A DNA stretch of 64,000 nucleotides from Verrucomicrobiia bacterium (GCA_030432235.1 JAUIHT010000001.1:1550001-1614000), one strand, 5' to 3'; counted from the stretch's first letter, positions 33,599 through 42,894 are shown. The notes: generated from the sequence alone by a model not told the origin. Numbers and translations: made by a program.

Positions 33599-34717
33599 TC
33601 AGGCCGTCAGCACATCGATGGTGTGATTGTCCATCCAGTCCCAGTCGATTTCGACGCCCAGCCCGGGGCCTTCGGGAGCATGTTGGCAGCCGTCCTCATG
33701 CACGCGGAGCGGGTCTCCTTTGAGGCCGAAGCGAAACATGTCGTGATGCGATTCGACGAAGCGCGAGCCGCGTAGACCGCAGGCGACCTGAAGATTGGCG
33801 ACGTCGAGCAACGGTGTGGCAGCCGTATGGATTTCCAACTCGTAGCCGAGCATCTCGCATAGTCCTAAAGCTTTGGACAGTCCGGTGACGCCGCCTTTGT
33901 GGTGTACGTCGCCTCGGGCCAGATCGATTTGCCCCTCGGTCAGATAATGCGGTAGTTCGAAAAGGGAGACGGTTTCGCCCGCCAGCACCGGTGTGCGAAT
34001 GTCTTCAGCCAGCTTTTTGAGTTGGAGGATATAGGCGTCGGGTATGGGTTCCTCGAACCATTCGTACTCCAGCTCGTCCAGCGCATGACCAATGCGAAGG
34101 GCATCCTCGAATGTCAGCACGGCGGAAGAGTCGACCATCAGCGGGTAGCCCTCGCCAACGATCTCGCGGGCCTTTCGCAGGCGCGGTATGTCGAGGGCGG
34201 AGCCGCCGGAGAGCTGCAGCTTCACGCCGGAGTAACCGGCGGCTTTTTTCATGGCAACCTGCTCGGCGACCTCTTCGACGGTCGTGATGGATTGAGGCGG
34301 GCAAGTTGCGTAAGCAGGCACTTTGTCGCGATAACCGCCGAGAAGCTTTGCGATGGAAAGTCCGGTGACCTTGCCCTTGATATCCCATAGCGCGATATCG
34401 AGCGCGGACCACAGGCAGGGCGTGACGTTGTACAGGTGGCGTTGTTTGCCACGAAGCGTTTGCCAGATGGCCTCGTGGTTCAAGGGGTCCTGCCCTATGA
34501 AGTCGGCGGCAAAGATATCCCTTAGCTGATGGGCCGTGCCGGGTCCCTGGCCCAGCGGGCAGTACTCCATGGTGTAGCCGGTAATGCCCTCGTCGGTTTC
34601 GAGGCTGACCAGCGGGAAATCAAAGTGGGGTGTCGCGCCCTCGGGGATGGGCCTCGGCGCATACCAGGCTTCGGCGCTTTGACGTACGAGGCGCACGGTG
34701 AATGAGGTGATTTTCAT
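33599..34717 (-). CDS. Enolase-superfamily sugar acid dehydratase/cycloisomerase (MR/MLE type)
   Basis: A 372-residue member of the mandelate racemase/muconate lactonising group. Visible residues are K166-x-Q168 in GVKLQLS, metal ligands D196 (LMVDSS), E222/E223 (WFEEPIP) and E248 (LAGETV), and H297 in LEIHTAA. The usual KxK base pair is K-x-Q here, pointing to single-base chemistry such as dehydration or cycloisomerisation rather than racemisation. Candidates from family knowledge include fuconate, rhamnonate or galactonate dehydratase and 3,6-anhydrogalactonate cycloisomerase. It is the last gene of a five-gene minus-strand operon (2 bases after the dehydrogenase gene) and has a counterpart at 42895. 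Cytoplasmic. Confidence 0.87.
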   Translation of the reverse strand: MKITSFTVRLVRQSAEAWYAPRPIPEGATPHFDFPLVSLETDEGITGYTMEYCPLGQGPGTAHQLRDIFAADFIGQDPLNHEAIWQTLRGKQRHLYNVTPCLWSALDIALWDIKGKVTGLSIAKLLGGYRDKVPAYATCPPQSITTVEEVAEQVAMKKAAGYSGVKLQLSGGSALDIPRLRKAREIVGEGYPLMVDSSAVLTFEDALRIGHALDELEYEWFEEPIPDAYILQLKKLAEDIRTPVLAGETVSLFELPHYLTEGQIDLARGDVHHKGGVTGLSKALGLCEMLGYELEIHTAATPLLDVANLQVACGLRGSRFVESHHDMFRFGLKGDPLRVHEDGCQHAPEGPGLGVEIDWDWMDNHTIDVLTA

Positions 34718-34719
34718 GA

Positions 34720-35685
34720 CTAATCGAGTAAATTGCCCGGCAGCTGATTCATGAGTGGCTTGCCGTCGCGAAGACGCATGAGGTTATCAATGAAGAGACG
34801 GGTCAGGCGTTCGTTCAAGTGACGTGACAGGCCGGCGCTGTGCGGAGATACGATGACGTTCGGGAGTGTCCACAATGAGCTTTCCGGTGGTAGGGGTTCA
34901 ATCTCGAAGACGTCAATGCCGGCGCCGCCCAAGAGTCTGCTTCGGAGGGCGTCCACGAGATCGGATTCATGGGTCACACTTCCCCGACTGGCGGTGTAAA
35001 AGCATGCGCCCGGTTTCATTGCATCGAAGACTTCCTTGCGAAACGTATGCAGGGTCTCCTGGCCGCCCGGAAGCAGGGCGAAGACGTGATCGGCCTCGCG
35101 AACAGCGTCGATGAGCCTATCGGCGGAATACAACACGTCGGCCTTATTCTGATGCCTGTCGGGATTGCGACAGACGCCGATGACGCGTTGACCAAGTGCG
35201 CGGCAGCGTTGCGCCAGTGCCGTGCCGGAGCCGCCCAAGCCAACGATGCAGGCGGTGCTGCCTGCGATCTCGCGGGCTTTCCAGCGGCGCTCATAGTGCT
35301 TGTCCGTTTGCTGCTTCAGGATGATGTTCAGCTCGCGGGCGAGGGCGAACTGCATGGCCAGGCAGTGCTCGGCGATGGTGGCCCCCATGATATCACCGGC
35401 ATGCGTCAACTGAAAGTCGGGCTTGCGGCTAAGTCCACGGTGTTGGTAAGCGTCGTAGCCGGCGCTGCCGCATAAGTAATGCGTCACCGGTGAGCGGAGT
35501 AGCGCGTCGGTGTTGGTCCAGCCCACAACGATATTCGTCCGGCCCAGGACGGTTTCCAGCTCACTGCCGGTCACCGATTGCGGGAGGCGTTCCCAGGTGG
35601 TCCAGCCTTGGCAGGCTTGACCGATTTCCTCCACGTTCTCCTCGGTAAGCTGGTCGGCGGAAATGACGACGTGCAGGCTCATCAA
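34720..35685 (-). CDS. D-isomer-specific 2-hydroxyacid dehydrogenase family protein
   Basis: A 321-residue NAD(P)-dependent dehydrogenase. The Rossmann motif GLGGSG starts at about residue 149, preceded by AGSTACIV. Catalytic features are the Arg in YTASRGSV, the Glu in DVFEIEPLP and the His in VSPHSAG. The family reduces 2-keto acids or oxidises D-2-hydroxyacids. The gene overlaps the BNR gene by 4 bases and is followed after 2 bases by an enolase-superfamily gene, the same pairing as at 41932-44088, so it most likely acts on a sugar acid in the same pathway. Cytoplasmic; two adjacent ATGs are possible starts. Confidence 0.88.
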   Translation of the reverse strand: MMSLHVVISADQLTEENVEEIGQACQGWTTWERLPQSVTGSELETVLGRTNIVVGWTNTDALLRSPVTHYLCGSAGYDAYQHRGLSRKPDFQLTHAGDIMGATIAEHCLAMQFALARELNIILKQQTDKHYERRWKAREIAGSTACIVGLGGSGTALAQRCRALGQRVIGVCRNPDRHQNKADVLYSADRLIDAVREADHVFALLPGGQETLHTFRKEVFDAMKPGACFYTASRGSVTHESDLVDALRSRLLGGAGIDVFEIEPLPPESSLWTLPNVIVSPHSAGLSRHLNERLTRLFIDNLMRLRDGKPLMNQLPGNLLD

Positions 35686-36923
35686 GCTAACGCTTTCAAT
35701 TCGTCGATGGTGGGGAACTGGTCAATGTCTTCCTTTTTGAAAGTTACATGGAGAACTTGCCGCATCTGATGATCGACGAAGAGGTGCAGGTTGTCGCCAT
35801 CGACAAACAGGTCCGCGTAGGAAACCATCGGGGTGCAGCCGTTCCAGCCGTGCATCGTGGGTGCCTCGCAGGCGTTGGCCAGCAGCCAGCGGGGCTCCGA
35901 CCAGGTGCGCCCCTCGTCATGGGAGACGACCACCCAGAGCTCGCTGCGCAGCTCATGGGCAAAGACATGGGCCGCATTGGCTTCGCGCACGCGATTGTGT
36001 ATAAAAGCTATGAGGCTCTTGCCTTTTTCCAGATGAAAGAGCATGGGCGGCGCGTCGAGGTGACGCAGTGACGTGGGTTCCCATTCGGACCAGGTGCGAC
36101 CGCCGTCCTCGCTTCGAATGGTCCATAGGTGACCTTCGGGTGTGCGCGCCATGAAGAGCCAGCGATTGTCGCCGAGGTGAATCGGTCGGCCTTCGTCCAT
36201 GCGTTGGAAGCCAGGTGTTTGCCAGCCGTCTGGATAGTCCGGCATCACAGTCCAGGTGTCACCCTGGTCCCGCGAGCAAAGGATGTACTGGTTCGTGATT
36301 ACCTTGTTGTCGGTAATCCATGTGCCGGCGTGGCTTCCGACCAGCCAGGTGCCGTTCGCTCCTTCGTCCATACGCATGGCGGACATGCCGCGAAACTCAG
36401 GGGCGTTGTCGGGCTCGATGACTTTTGGCGGTGACCAGGTGACCCCGTGGTCGTCCGAGTAGCGCATGGCGATGGCGGCACATTCTCCACCGGTGAAAGA
36501 GCCTTTCTCCGGCTCCGTACCGATGGCATAGATGCGTGCTTCGCCCGAACGACGATGTGGGATGGCCGCATGTTGGCCGTAGGTGGAATTCCACACCTGT
36601 ATTGGCTCGGACCAGGTTTTGCCTCGGTCCGAAGAACGCCGCACATACATGGGGCTGCCCGGTTGCTTGGCCTCCGTCCAGGCGTAGTGCATTGGGCCGG
36701 CTGGATAAAAAAGCAGGATGTCTCCGTTGTCCGCCTCGATGGCGCGCGGGTGGCAGGTGAACCAGTCGATGTGCATGCGCTCGACGGACAGGCATTTATG
36801 GCCAACCACACCCAGCTCCTTGCAAAAGCTCATGGGCTCGGGAAGGGCGGCAGGCTGAAAGCGTATACCGGAGATGAAGATTTCCTCCAGAGGGAGGATG
36901 GATTTGTCGCAGGTTGTGCTCAT
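35682..36923 (-). CDS. BNR/Asp-box sialidase-like protein
   Basis: A 413-residue propeller with repeated Asp-boxes: SSDRGKTW, SDDHGVTW, SRDQGDTW, SEDGGRTW and SHDEGRTW. The N-terminal third includes a HPRAIEADNGDILLFYPAG strand in place of the classical RIP motif, so the arginine triad of GH33 is not clearly conserved. It might be an exo-sialidase relative or a different propeller glycosidase. There is no signal peptide. It sits in the middle of the five-gene operon, overlapping by 4 bases both the mutarotase-like gene before it and the dehydrogenase gene after it. A second BNR protein in the neighbouring operon (30466) is clearly more like GH33. Confidence 0.78.
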   Translation of the reverse strand: MSTTCDKSILPLEEIFISGIRFQPAALPEPMSFCKELGVVGHKCLSVERMHIDWFTCHPRAIEADNGDILLFYPAGPMHYAWTEAKQPGSPMYVRRSSDRGKTWSEPIQVWNSTYGQHAAIPHRRSGEARIYAIGTEPEKGSFTGGECAAIAMRYSDDHGVTWSPPKVIEPDNAPEFRGMSAMRMDEGANGTWLVGSHAGTWITDNKVITNQYILCSRDQGDTWTVMPDYPDGWQTPGFQRMDEGRPIHLGDNRWLFMARTPEGHLWTIRSEDGGRTWSEWEPTSLRHLDAPPMLFHLEKGKSLIAFIHNRVREANAAHVFAHELRSELWVVVSHDEGRTWSEPRWLLANACEAPTMHGWNGCTPMVSYADLFVDGDNLHLFVDHQMRQVLHVTFKKEDIDQFPTIDELKALA

Positions 36924-37864
36924 GGGGATGCTTCTCCCTGCGGTACGGATTCGACCGCTTTTTCGATTTGTTGTATCCAGGTTTCGGGAGAACTGTCTTC
37001 AGGGGCGCGAACCAGTTGCCAAACTGATCGGCTGGTCAGCGTTTCGCCCGGTTGCAGATGTTGGTTGACGCTCAGGGTTTCGATTTCGGTGAAGTCTTGG
37101 TTGGCATAGGCCTGCATGGAGGTGCCGTCCGGATAGCAGCCGCTATTTTCCAGAGGGACAGACTTCACCAGCGCCAGACCGGGACGTACGATGGTGGCAA
37201 CCCAGTCGCCGAGAGTGCCGAGTTTCGGATTGTCGAATGTCTGCCCCTTGACCCGAAACATGACGGCGCCCTCGAGGGGCTGGCGCATGTAGGATTCGAG
37301 ACGGCCCGGGCGGCTGAGTTCCTTCCACGGAAGCAGGTAATCGGGGCCGGGCATTTCTTCGACGTCCAACAGGACATAGTTGGGGCGTTTTAGCTGCGTG
37401 ATGGACCAGACGTGAACAGGGTAGGGGTTGGGCGCGACGCGCTTGAGGGTCGTGGTCACTTCCAACGCTGGTTGATCGCCCAATAGTTGATAGGTGCGTG
37501 TGGCCTTGAGTTTGAGCAAGGGGCTGACTTCGCTTTCGAGCACAAGCGCATCACCTGTTTGAGAAATAACCTTCCACGGGCTGTCCCAAAAAGTCGGGTC
37601 GGGCTGAAGCGGGCCGATGACGGGGCCGGTGAGGAACCACAGCTGTACTTGCTGCAATGGGTGAAGCGCTTCGCCGCCCAGATCGCCATCCGCTTCGTAA
37701 AGCAGATTGGGTTCGTTGGGCGGAGCCAGGGAAATCGTGTGCCCTGTCTGCGTGGACACTTTGACCTCAATGGCGTCATTCGTCAGCGTGATAACTTTGC
37801 CGTGCAAAGTCAATCCGGTCAACAATATCGCGGAAAGGATGCAAAGGGGTTTCATGTCGAACAT
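36920..37864 (-). CDS. Exported protein with galactose mutarotase-like fold (DUF4380-like)
   Basis: A 314-residue protein with a signal peptide (MKPLCILSAILLTGLTLHG; the ATG at 37855 is a good alternative start). The mature part, IEVKVSTQTGHTISLAPP at the start and a repeated beta-strand pattern, resembles the galactose mutarotase-like superfamily that includes DUF4380 proteins. No catalytic His pair typical of true mutarotases was identified. It follows the DUF6259-like gene by 7 bases and overlaps the BNR gene by 4. It may bind or process the sugar released by the upstream enzyme. The assignment is tentative. Confidence 0.6.
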   Translation of the reverse strand: MFDMKPLCILSAILLTGLTLHGKVITLTNDAIEVKVSTQTGHTISLAPPNEPNLLYEADGDLGGEALHPLQQVQLWFLTGPVIGPLQPDPTFWDSPWKVISQTGDALVLESEVSPLLKLKATRTYQLLGDQPALEVTTTLKRVAPNPYPVHVWSITQLKRPNYVLLDVEEMPGPDYLLPWKELSRPGRLESYMRQPLEGAVMFRVKGQTFDNPKLGTLGDWVATIVRPGLALVKSVPLENSGCYPDGTSMQAYANQDFTEIETLSVNQHLQPGETLTSRSVWQLVRAPEDSSPETWIQQIEKAVESVPQGEASP

Positions 37865-37871
37865 GACGGGG

Positions 37872-40625
37872 TCAGGAGTCGATGGGCGGGGCAGGCTTTT
37901 TCAGTAGTATCTCACCCGGCATGGGGATGTGCAAGATGAGCGTTTCACCGGACGGCTCGGCGGCGTATCCGTTTTCCAGAGCCACGCCAGCGAGCCAGTC
38001 GGGAGCCTGGCTGACGGCGAGCAGTCCTTTGGGGGTTTGCAGGTTGTGCTCGATGCGAGGGTTGTCCCAGATGCCGCGATCTTCGGTGGCGTCATTGGCC
38101 GGACCTGCCCCTGCGCTGAGTTCCAGCGTGATGGTTTGGCCGGCGAAGCGCGCGAGGTCGAGTTCCAGGGCTTGGGGTGTGGCGGTGTCGTTGTGGAGCT
38201 CGGCCCCGACGTATTCCGTTTTATTGCTGGCCACGACTTTAAAGGTGACGCCGTCGGTCTTGTCTTTACCAATGGAGCGGCCGTCCATGTAGACATCGGC
38301 GTAGAATCGCAGATTGCCACTGTCCGGCAAGGTAACCGTGAATGAGGCGTAGACCTCGCCGAGGCCGCGTGCGCGATTGGCGGCGTCGGACTCGAAGTCC
38401 TCGGACATGCCGGTGGCCGAGGGGGGCGTACTCCGCATGGTGCCCGCAGTGCCATTGAGGATGGCGTTGTGGGACAGATTGGAGTCCCCCGGAGGCAGCG
38501 CCGTTTTGCGGCCGTTCATGAGCAGTCCGACGGTAGCCTTCTGAAGGTGTTCGACACAGTCGAAAACGAGTCCGCCGGTCTGGAATGTTTCCAGGCTCAA
38601 CTGCGCTTCGTCCACCACGACGTCCTTTGCGGAAAAGCCGTCTTGCAGCTCACTGATGTGTGGCACGGACAAGTCGCGCGGCGTTTCGAAGTAGGGATAC
38701 CAGGCGGACGGGTTCAGGCCGAAAATCTTTTCGGCATTGTAGAGTTTCCAGCCCGGAATCGTGCCGGGCAGCTCGACTTCGGTTACGCCGCTGACGGTAC
38801 GCGCGATCTCTTCGTCGTTGGCCAGAACAGCGCCGTTTTTGGTTTCGATGACGGCCAGGCCGTCGTCTGTTTGATAAGGGAAGGCGATGTCCGCGCTCCA
38901 GTCTCCATCCGTATCAGGGACGACCAGGTGTTTTTGCCAGTACTGTGCCTTGTCGAGGGCCTGACGCATGCCAGGGGAGGGGTCGAGCAGATCCTCGTGA
39001 TTTGAGCGAATGGTCTTTACCGTCGGCAGGATGCCCCAGGGGCGGTAGTTTTCCCACCATACGTTGTAGAGTGTCCAGTTGTCGTCCGGCGAGGGTTGTC
39101 CAAGCCAGCCGTACAGGTAGCAATAAGGTGAGAATAGGTAGGACGATATCGGGTGGGCCATGCTGAGCGCGGCGCGGTCGATGGTGCCGCGCATGGCGCT
39201 GTAGACATGGCGCTGGGCAAAGGCCATGTCGCGCGAGCTGACTTCGTTAAGGCCTTCGCCACTGAGCGCGACTTCGGGCAATGCTTCGCGGACGGCCTGG
39301 TGAAAGGCGATGATGCCCTGGCTCATCGTCATGTCGTCGATGAGGCCGTTCTGGTCATTGTGGACGTGGAAATTCTGGTCGAGGTGGATCGCGTCGATTT
39401 TGAGGTCTTCCACCAGTGCCTGGGTGCGCTCAATGAACAACTCCTGCCACCCCGGGCTGGCCGGATTGATGTAGGCGAGCTCCACCGGCGGATTCTGACG
39501 GGTGTTTTTATAGCCGAGTGTTTTAAAAGGTGCGCTAGGTGAACGGATATGGTGCTTGCTCAGGCTCTCGTAGACGGGGTGTGTCGGGTCGACGGCGAAG
39601 AAGTTCATGTGAACCATGATGCGGAAGCCCAGCTCGTGGGCGCGTTCGATGTACTGGCGCACGCCGGAAGCGTACTGGTCGTAATCGGGGTACATCCGGT
39701 CGAACTCCTGCTTGCGCCAATGATTCAGGTAAAGCACGGTTTGCGGCGGATTGAAGACCTGGGCCAGAGAATCGAGCAGCTCGATATTGCTACCTGAATA
39801 AACCATGGTACGAACCCCCGCGACCCAAGCGGGTGTCTGCTCGGCGAGCGGGATGAAGTTTTCCTGTGCCTGCATCCAGTCGCGGTAGCGTCTGGCCGGG
39901 ACGCGCCAATCGCCCTGGTATACGTTCAGGTGCCAGGGCTTGGATTGGCAACGGGTCAGTCCGGCGAAGGGGGCCTGATTGGTGGAGGAGAAGGTGAGCA
40001 GCCAGCCTTCCGGGCTGCGACGTACGACCAGGCCTTTGAAATTTCCCTCGGTGTCGTCCGCCCAGACGTAAAAGCCTCCCGTTTGCCCTTCGATAATGAC
40101 AAGCTGTGCTTCCCAGCCCATAGGGTAGCTGTAGGAGTGAAAGTCTCCCGGTGAATCCTTGGTCAGGCGTACACCTCCGGCGCCGGGCACGATGATATTG
40201 CTATCCAGCGGAATCATGCCGATGGACCACTGCACCTGCTTTAGGCCGGATTTGGTCGACTCGGCTGTCTGGGTGAGAATCAAATCTCCTGAGCCGGGCT
40301 CGGTGGTGATTTGCTCTATGAGCGTGGCGTTGCCCAAGTCATAGTCCAATGCCAGGTCCAGATTCGGCGTATTTTTCAGGCTGACGGACTCAGAACCAGA
40401 AGCTTTTTCATGCCCGGATTCCCAGGATATGCCTGCGCCGGAAGTTTCGCCGGAGTCCACGACCAGCGTATGGCCGTCATCGTCAATTAGAGAGACCAGG
40501 GAGCCGTTTCGGAAGGTGGCTGAGAATCCAAGGTGCCCGGCGGATTCTTCCGTGCCGGCTGACGTCAGGCATTGCATTAAACAAAGGGCGATGAGGGCGG
40601 GTGCGGGGTTGCGCAATCGGGTCAT
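37872..40625 (-). CDS. Secreted putative glycosidase (DUF6259-like), paralogue of the 23376 gene
   Basis: A 917-residue protein from the ATG at 40625, which gives a good signal peptide (ALIALCLMQCLTSAG); the longer frame from 40712 would not. Domain order is N-terminal beta-sandwich, TIM barrel (about 260-540) and NPCBM-like domain (about 720-850). Against the 1329-residue paralogue, conserved segments are YPMGWEAQLVIIEG, QGDWRVPARRYRDW, DAIHLDQNFH with D416, LSGEGLNE with E457, and AGAGPANDATEDRGIWDNPR. It lacks the C-terminal jelly roll. It heads a five-gene operon with mutarotase-like, BNR, dehydrogenase and enolase-superfamily genes. Reaction unknown; a retaining or inverting glycosidase on a sugar acid-containing glycan is plausible. 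Confidence 0.72.
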   Translation of the reverse strand: MTRLRNPAPALIALCLMQCLTSAGTEESAGHLGFSATFRNGSLVSLIDDDGHTLVVDSGETSGAGISWESGHEKASGSESVSLKNTPNLDLALDYDLGNATLIEQITTEPGSGDLILTQTAESTKSGLKQVQWSIGMIPLDSNIIVPGAGGVRLTKDSPGDFHSYSYPMGWEAQLVIIEGQTGGFYVWADDTEGNFKGLVVRRSPEGWLLTFSSTNQAPFAGLTRCQSKPWHLNVYQGDWRVPARRYRDWMQAQENFIPLAEQTPAWVAGVRTMVYSGSNIELLDSLAQVFNPPQTVLYLNHWRKQEFDRMYPDYDQYASGVRQYIERAHELGFRIMVHMNFFAVDPTHPVYESLSKHHIRSPSAPFKTLGYKNTRQNPPVELAYINPASPGWQELFIERTQALVEDLKIDAIHLDQNFHVHNDQNGLIDDMTMSQGIIAFHQAVREALPEVALSGEGLNEVSSRDMAFAQRHVYSAMRGTIDRAALSMAHPISSYLFSPYCYLYGWLGQPSPDDNWTLYNVWWENYRPWGILPTVKTIRSNHEDLLDPSPGMRQALDKAQYWQKHLVVPDTDGDWSADIAFPYQTDDGLAVIETKNGAVLANDEEIARTVSGVTEVELPGTIPGWKLYNAEKIFGLNPSAWYPYFETPRDLSVPHISELQDGFSAKDVVVDEAQLSLETFQTGGLVFDCVEHLQKATVGLLMNGRKTALPPGDSNLSHNAILNGTAGTMRSTPPSATGMSEDFESDAANRARGLGEVYASFTVTLPDSGNLRFYADVYMDGRSIGKDKTDGVTFKVVASNKTEYVGAELHNDTATPQALELDLARFAGQTITLELSAGAGPANDATEDRGIWDNPRIEHNLQTPKGLLAVSQAPDWLAGVALENGYAAEPSGETLILHIPMPGEILLKKPAPPIDS

Positions 40626-40858
40626 TAGAGGTGCGGGGACTTGCGGTTGGCTTGTCGGGGTAACAGGGATACAGCGAATACATTCCCGAAAATAGTTCAA
40701 GTAATATATCAAAAAAGTCGTTTAAATATATTCACTGCCGTTGGATGTGGCGCAGGTCGCATGGTTATTGGAAGCCGATCGTAGGCTCGGTGCAATCCGT
40801 GTCCGGGGGCATGATATTTTTCTCGACGTAAGGCTTGAAATTGTGAAAAACGTATCAT

Positions 40859-40870
40859 GTAATATATTAC
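40859..40870. promoter_or_regulatory. Palindrome GTAATATATTAC before the aldolase gene
   Basis: A perfect 12-bp palindrome 5 bases before the ATG at 40876. A partial copy, GTAATATATC, lies at 40701-40710 in the same divergent intergenic region, 75 bases before the start of the minus-strand operon. One regulator could act on both operons. Confidence 0.4.
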
Positions 40871-40875
40871 TCAAA

Positions 40876-41874
40876 ATGAAAGATATACCTGAAAGTGCAT
40901 TGCCGTCGTCGCGCTACCCCAAATTGGCGGGATTGATTGCGGCGCCGTTTACCCCTTTTGATGCGTCAGGCGCCGTTGTCTGTGATAAGATAAAAGCCTA
41001 CGCTAAGTATTTGCAGGAGAGCGGTGTTTCCGGGGTATTCGTCTGCGGCACGACCGGAGAAGGTGTCTCGTTGACCATAAACGAGCGTCGACGTGTGCTT
41101 GAGGCCTGGGTCGATGCCGCTGGAGGCCGGATGAAAATCATCGCTCATGTCGGGCATTCTTCCGGGGCGGATTCCTGCTCCCTGGTGGCTCATGCGCTCG
41201 AATGCGGTGTGGATGCCGTGGCGGCCATGCCCAGCAGTCGTATGGTGGCGCCCAATTTGGAAACCCTGGTGCGTAGCGTCGGAGCGATTGCAGAGGCGGC
41301 GGATTCGCTGCCGTTCTATTATTACCACATTCCGAGCGTTTCCGGAGTCTCTTTCCCGATGTATCGCTTTCTGGAATTGGCCGCGGATCGGATTCCCAAC
41401 CTGGCCGGCATTAAATTCACTTACGAAGACCTGCTGGATTTCCAGATGTGCCAACGGGTACTGGACGGTGCTTTCGATATCGCCTTCGGCAGGGACGAGT
41501 GCCTGCTGGCGGCTTTGGCGCTGGGTGCGCAAGCGGCAGTTGGCAGCACCTATAATTTTGCTGCGCCCCTGTACCTTGCTGTGATGGATGCTTTCAGCCG
41601 GGGCGATATGGTGGAGGCCCAGCGTCTTCAGGGGATTGCGGCACAGCTGATCAGTGTTTGCATTGATTTCGGTGGCCTGCCGGCGATCAAGGCGGCCATG
41701 GCCTTCGTCGGCCACGATATGGGCCCGATGCGTCTGCCAATGCGCTCTCTGAGCCATGCCGAAAGCACGCGTTTTCGGGGAACTCTGGAAGATGCAGGTC
41801 TGCTTTCCGCTATCACCGAGCCTCAGCAATTCCGAGCGACGCGTGCATCCGGCAAGGCCTTGCAGAGCGTTTAA
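40876..41874 (+). CDS. N-acetylneuraminate lyase-like aldolase
   Basis: A 332-residue class I aldolase from the ATG at 40876. Signatures are CGTTGEG (57-63), the catalytic Y150 in YYYHIPSVSG and the Schiff-base K180 in LAGIKFTYEDLLDF. The YYYHIP and GIKF segments, the AFGRDECLLAALALGAQAAV stretch and the following GSTYNF match the N-acetylneuraminate lyase subgroup better than DapA. Lyases of this group split sialic acids into an N-acetylmannosamine-type sugar and pyruvate. Cytoplasmic. It heads a three-gene operon with a D-2-hydroxyacid dehydrogenase and an enolase-superfamily enzyme, which could instead point to 2-keto-3-deoxy sugar acid cleavage. No ManNAc kinase or epimerase is in the window. 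Confidence 0.82.
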   Translation: MKDIPESALPSSRYPKLAGLIAAPFTPFDASGAVVCDKIKAYAKYLQESGVSGVFVCGTTGEGVSLTINERRRVLEAWVDAAGGRMKIIAHVGHSSGADSCSLVAHALECGVDAVAAMPSSRMVAPNLETLVRSVGAIAEAADSLPFYYYHIPSVSGVSFPMYRFLELAADRIPNLAGIKFTYEDLLDFQMCQRVLDGAFDIAFGRDECLLAALALGAQAAVGSTYNFAAPLYLAVMDAFSRGDMVEAQRLQGIAAQLISVCIDFGGLPAIKAAMAFVGHDMGPMRLPMRSLSHAESTRFRGTLEDAGLLSAITEPQQFRATRASGKALQSV

Positions 41875-41931
41875 TCGTTTTTTTCTACCCCGCATAGAGT
41901 ACGCTCTCATCGGCGTTCCGTTACCTTTGGC

Positions 41932-42882
41932 ATGAATCTCTATTTTCAAGTCCCCGCCTCCGATACCGAAAAAGATGGCCTGCGGGCCTCCCTGCCCAAC
42001 GACGAACTCTGGTTCGCGGATCCTTCCAATCCGGATGAGCGGGATCGGGGAGCCTTCGAAAAGGCCGAGGTTGCCTTTGGCTATTGCCCCCCCGACTGGG
42101 TGACTGCCAGTGAGCATCTGCGTTGGCTGCAACTGCTTGGTGTGGGCTTCGACGGTTACCTGTCGCTTGATTGGGAAACACTGGAGAAACGAATCCAGTG
42201 GACCAACATGCGCGGTGTTTTCAGCAGCTCCGTGGCCGAGACCTGCGTGGCGGGCATCCTGGCGTTCACGCGCGGCATCAAGACCGCCGTTGAACTGTGC
42301 CCCCGGCATGCCTGGGAAAAGGATAAGCTGCGCACGTCGATTCGCAGTTTGGATGGCGCCCGGGTGCTGATACTCGGCTCCGGCACCATCGCGCAATGTA
42401 CCCGCGAACTACTGTTGCCCTTCGGCTGCGAGGTCCGTCTTTACGGTCAGCGTGCGGAAGTGGCCGATGTCACGGGATTGCAGGATTTGGACCGGGCGCT
42501 GAGCGAGTCCGACATCGTTTGCTCGCTGCTGCCGGAAACGGAGAAGACAAAACAACTGCTCAACGCCGAGCGCCTCGGCCTGTTGCCGGCGCAGTGTTTG
42601 TTCGTCAACGCAGGGCGGGGCAGTGTGGTTGACGAAGCGGCGCTCATCGAGGCCCTGCAGGGTGGGCGTCTGGCCGGGGCGGTACTCGATGTGACGCAGA
42701 CCGAACCCCTTCCGCAGGATCATCCGCTATGGGATTGTCCCAATGTCATTCTCACCCAGCACAGTGCCGGCGGTTCCAATGATGAAATCGCTCGCGCCAT
42801 CCGCTTCTTTTTGAAGAATCTTGAGCGTTACCGTGCCGGACAGCCTCTGCAAAATACGGTGGACTGGCGTCGCGGCTACTGA
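41932..42882 (+). CDS. D-isomer-specific 2-hydroxyacid dehydrogenase family protein
   Basis: A 316-residue NAD(P)-dependent dehydrogenase. The nucleotide-binding stretch is LDGARVLILGSGTIAQC, where the usual GxGxxG reads G-S-G-T-I-A, a small deviation at the third Gly. The rest is regular: the Arg in VNAGRGSVVDEAAL, the acidic residue in VLDVTQTEPLP (Gln-Thr-Glu) and the His in LTQHSAGG. It follows the aldolase gene by 57 bases and precedes the enolase-superfamily gene by 12, the same gene pair as in the divergent operon (34720, 33599). Likely acts on a sugar acid or its keto form. Confidence 0.87.
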   Translation: MNLYFQVPASDTEKDGLRASLPNDELWFADPSNPDERDRGAFEKAEVAFGYCPPDWVTASEHLRWLQLLGVGFDGYLSLDWETLEKRIQWTNMRGVFSSSVAETCVAGILAFTRGIKTAVELCPRHAWEKDKLRTSIRSLDGARVLILGSGTIAQCTRELLLPFGCEVRLYGQRAEVADVTGLQDLDRALSESDIVCSLLPETEKTKQLLNAERLGLLPAQCLFVNAGRGSVVDEAALIEALQGGRLAGAVLDVTQTEPLPQDHPLWDCPNVILTQHSAGGSNDEIARAIRFFLKNLERYRAGQPLQNTVDWRRGY

Positions 42883-42894
42883 TCCTTTGCCCCC

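Noticed and set aside
40741-40875. Longer N-terminus for the neuraminate-lyase-like protein
   Set aside because: The extra 45 residues do not match the family, which starts shortly before LAGLIAAPFTPFD, and the upstream codons cover promoter DNA.
40966-42396. 476-codon minus-strand frame across the aldolase and dehydrogenase genes
   Set aside because: It spans two well-recognised genes and their intergenic gap; no recognisable domain.
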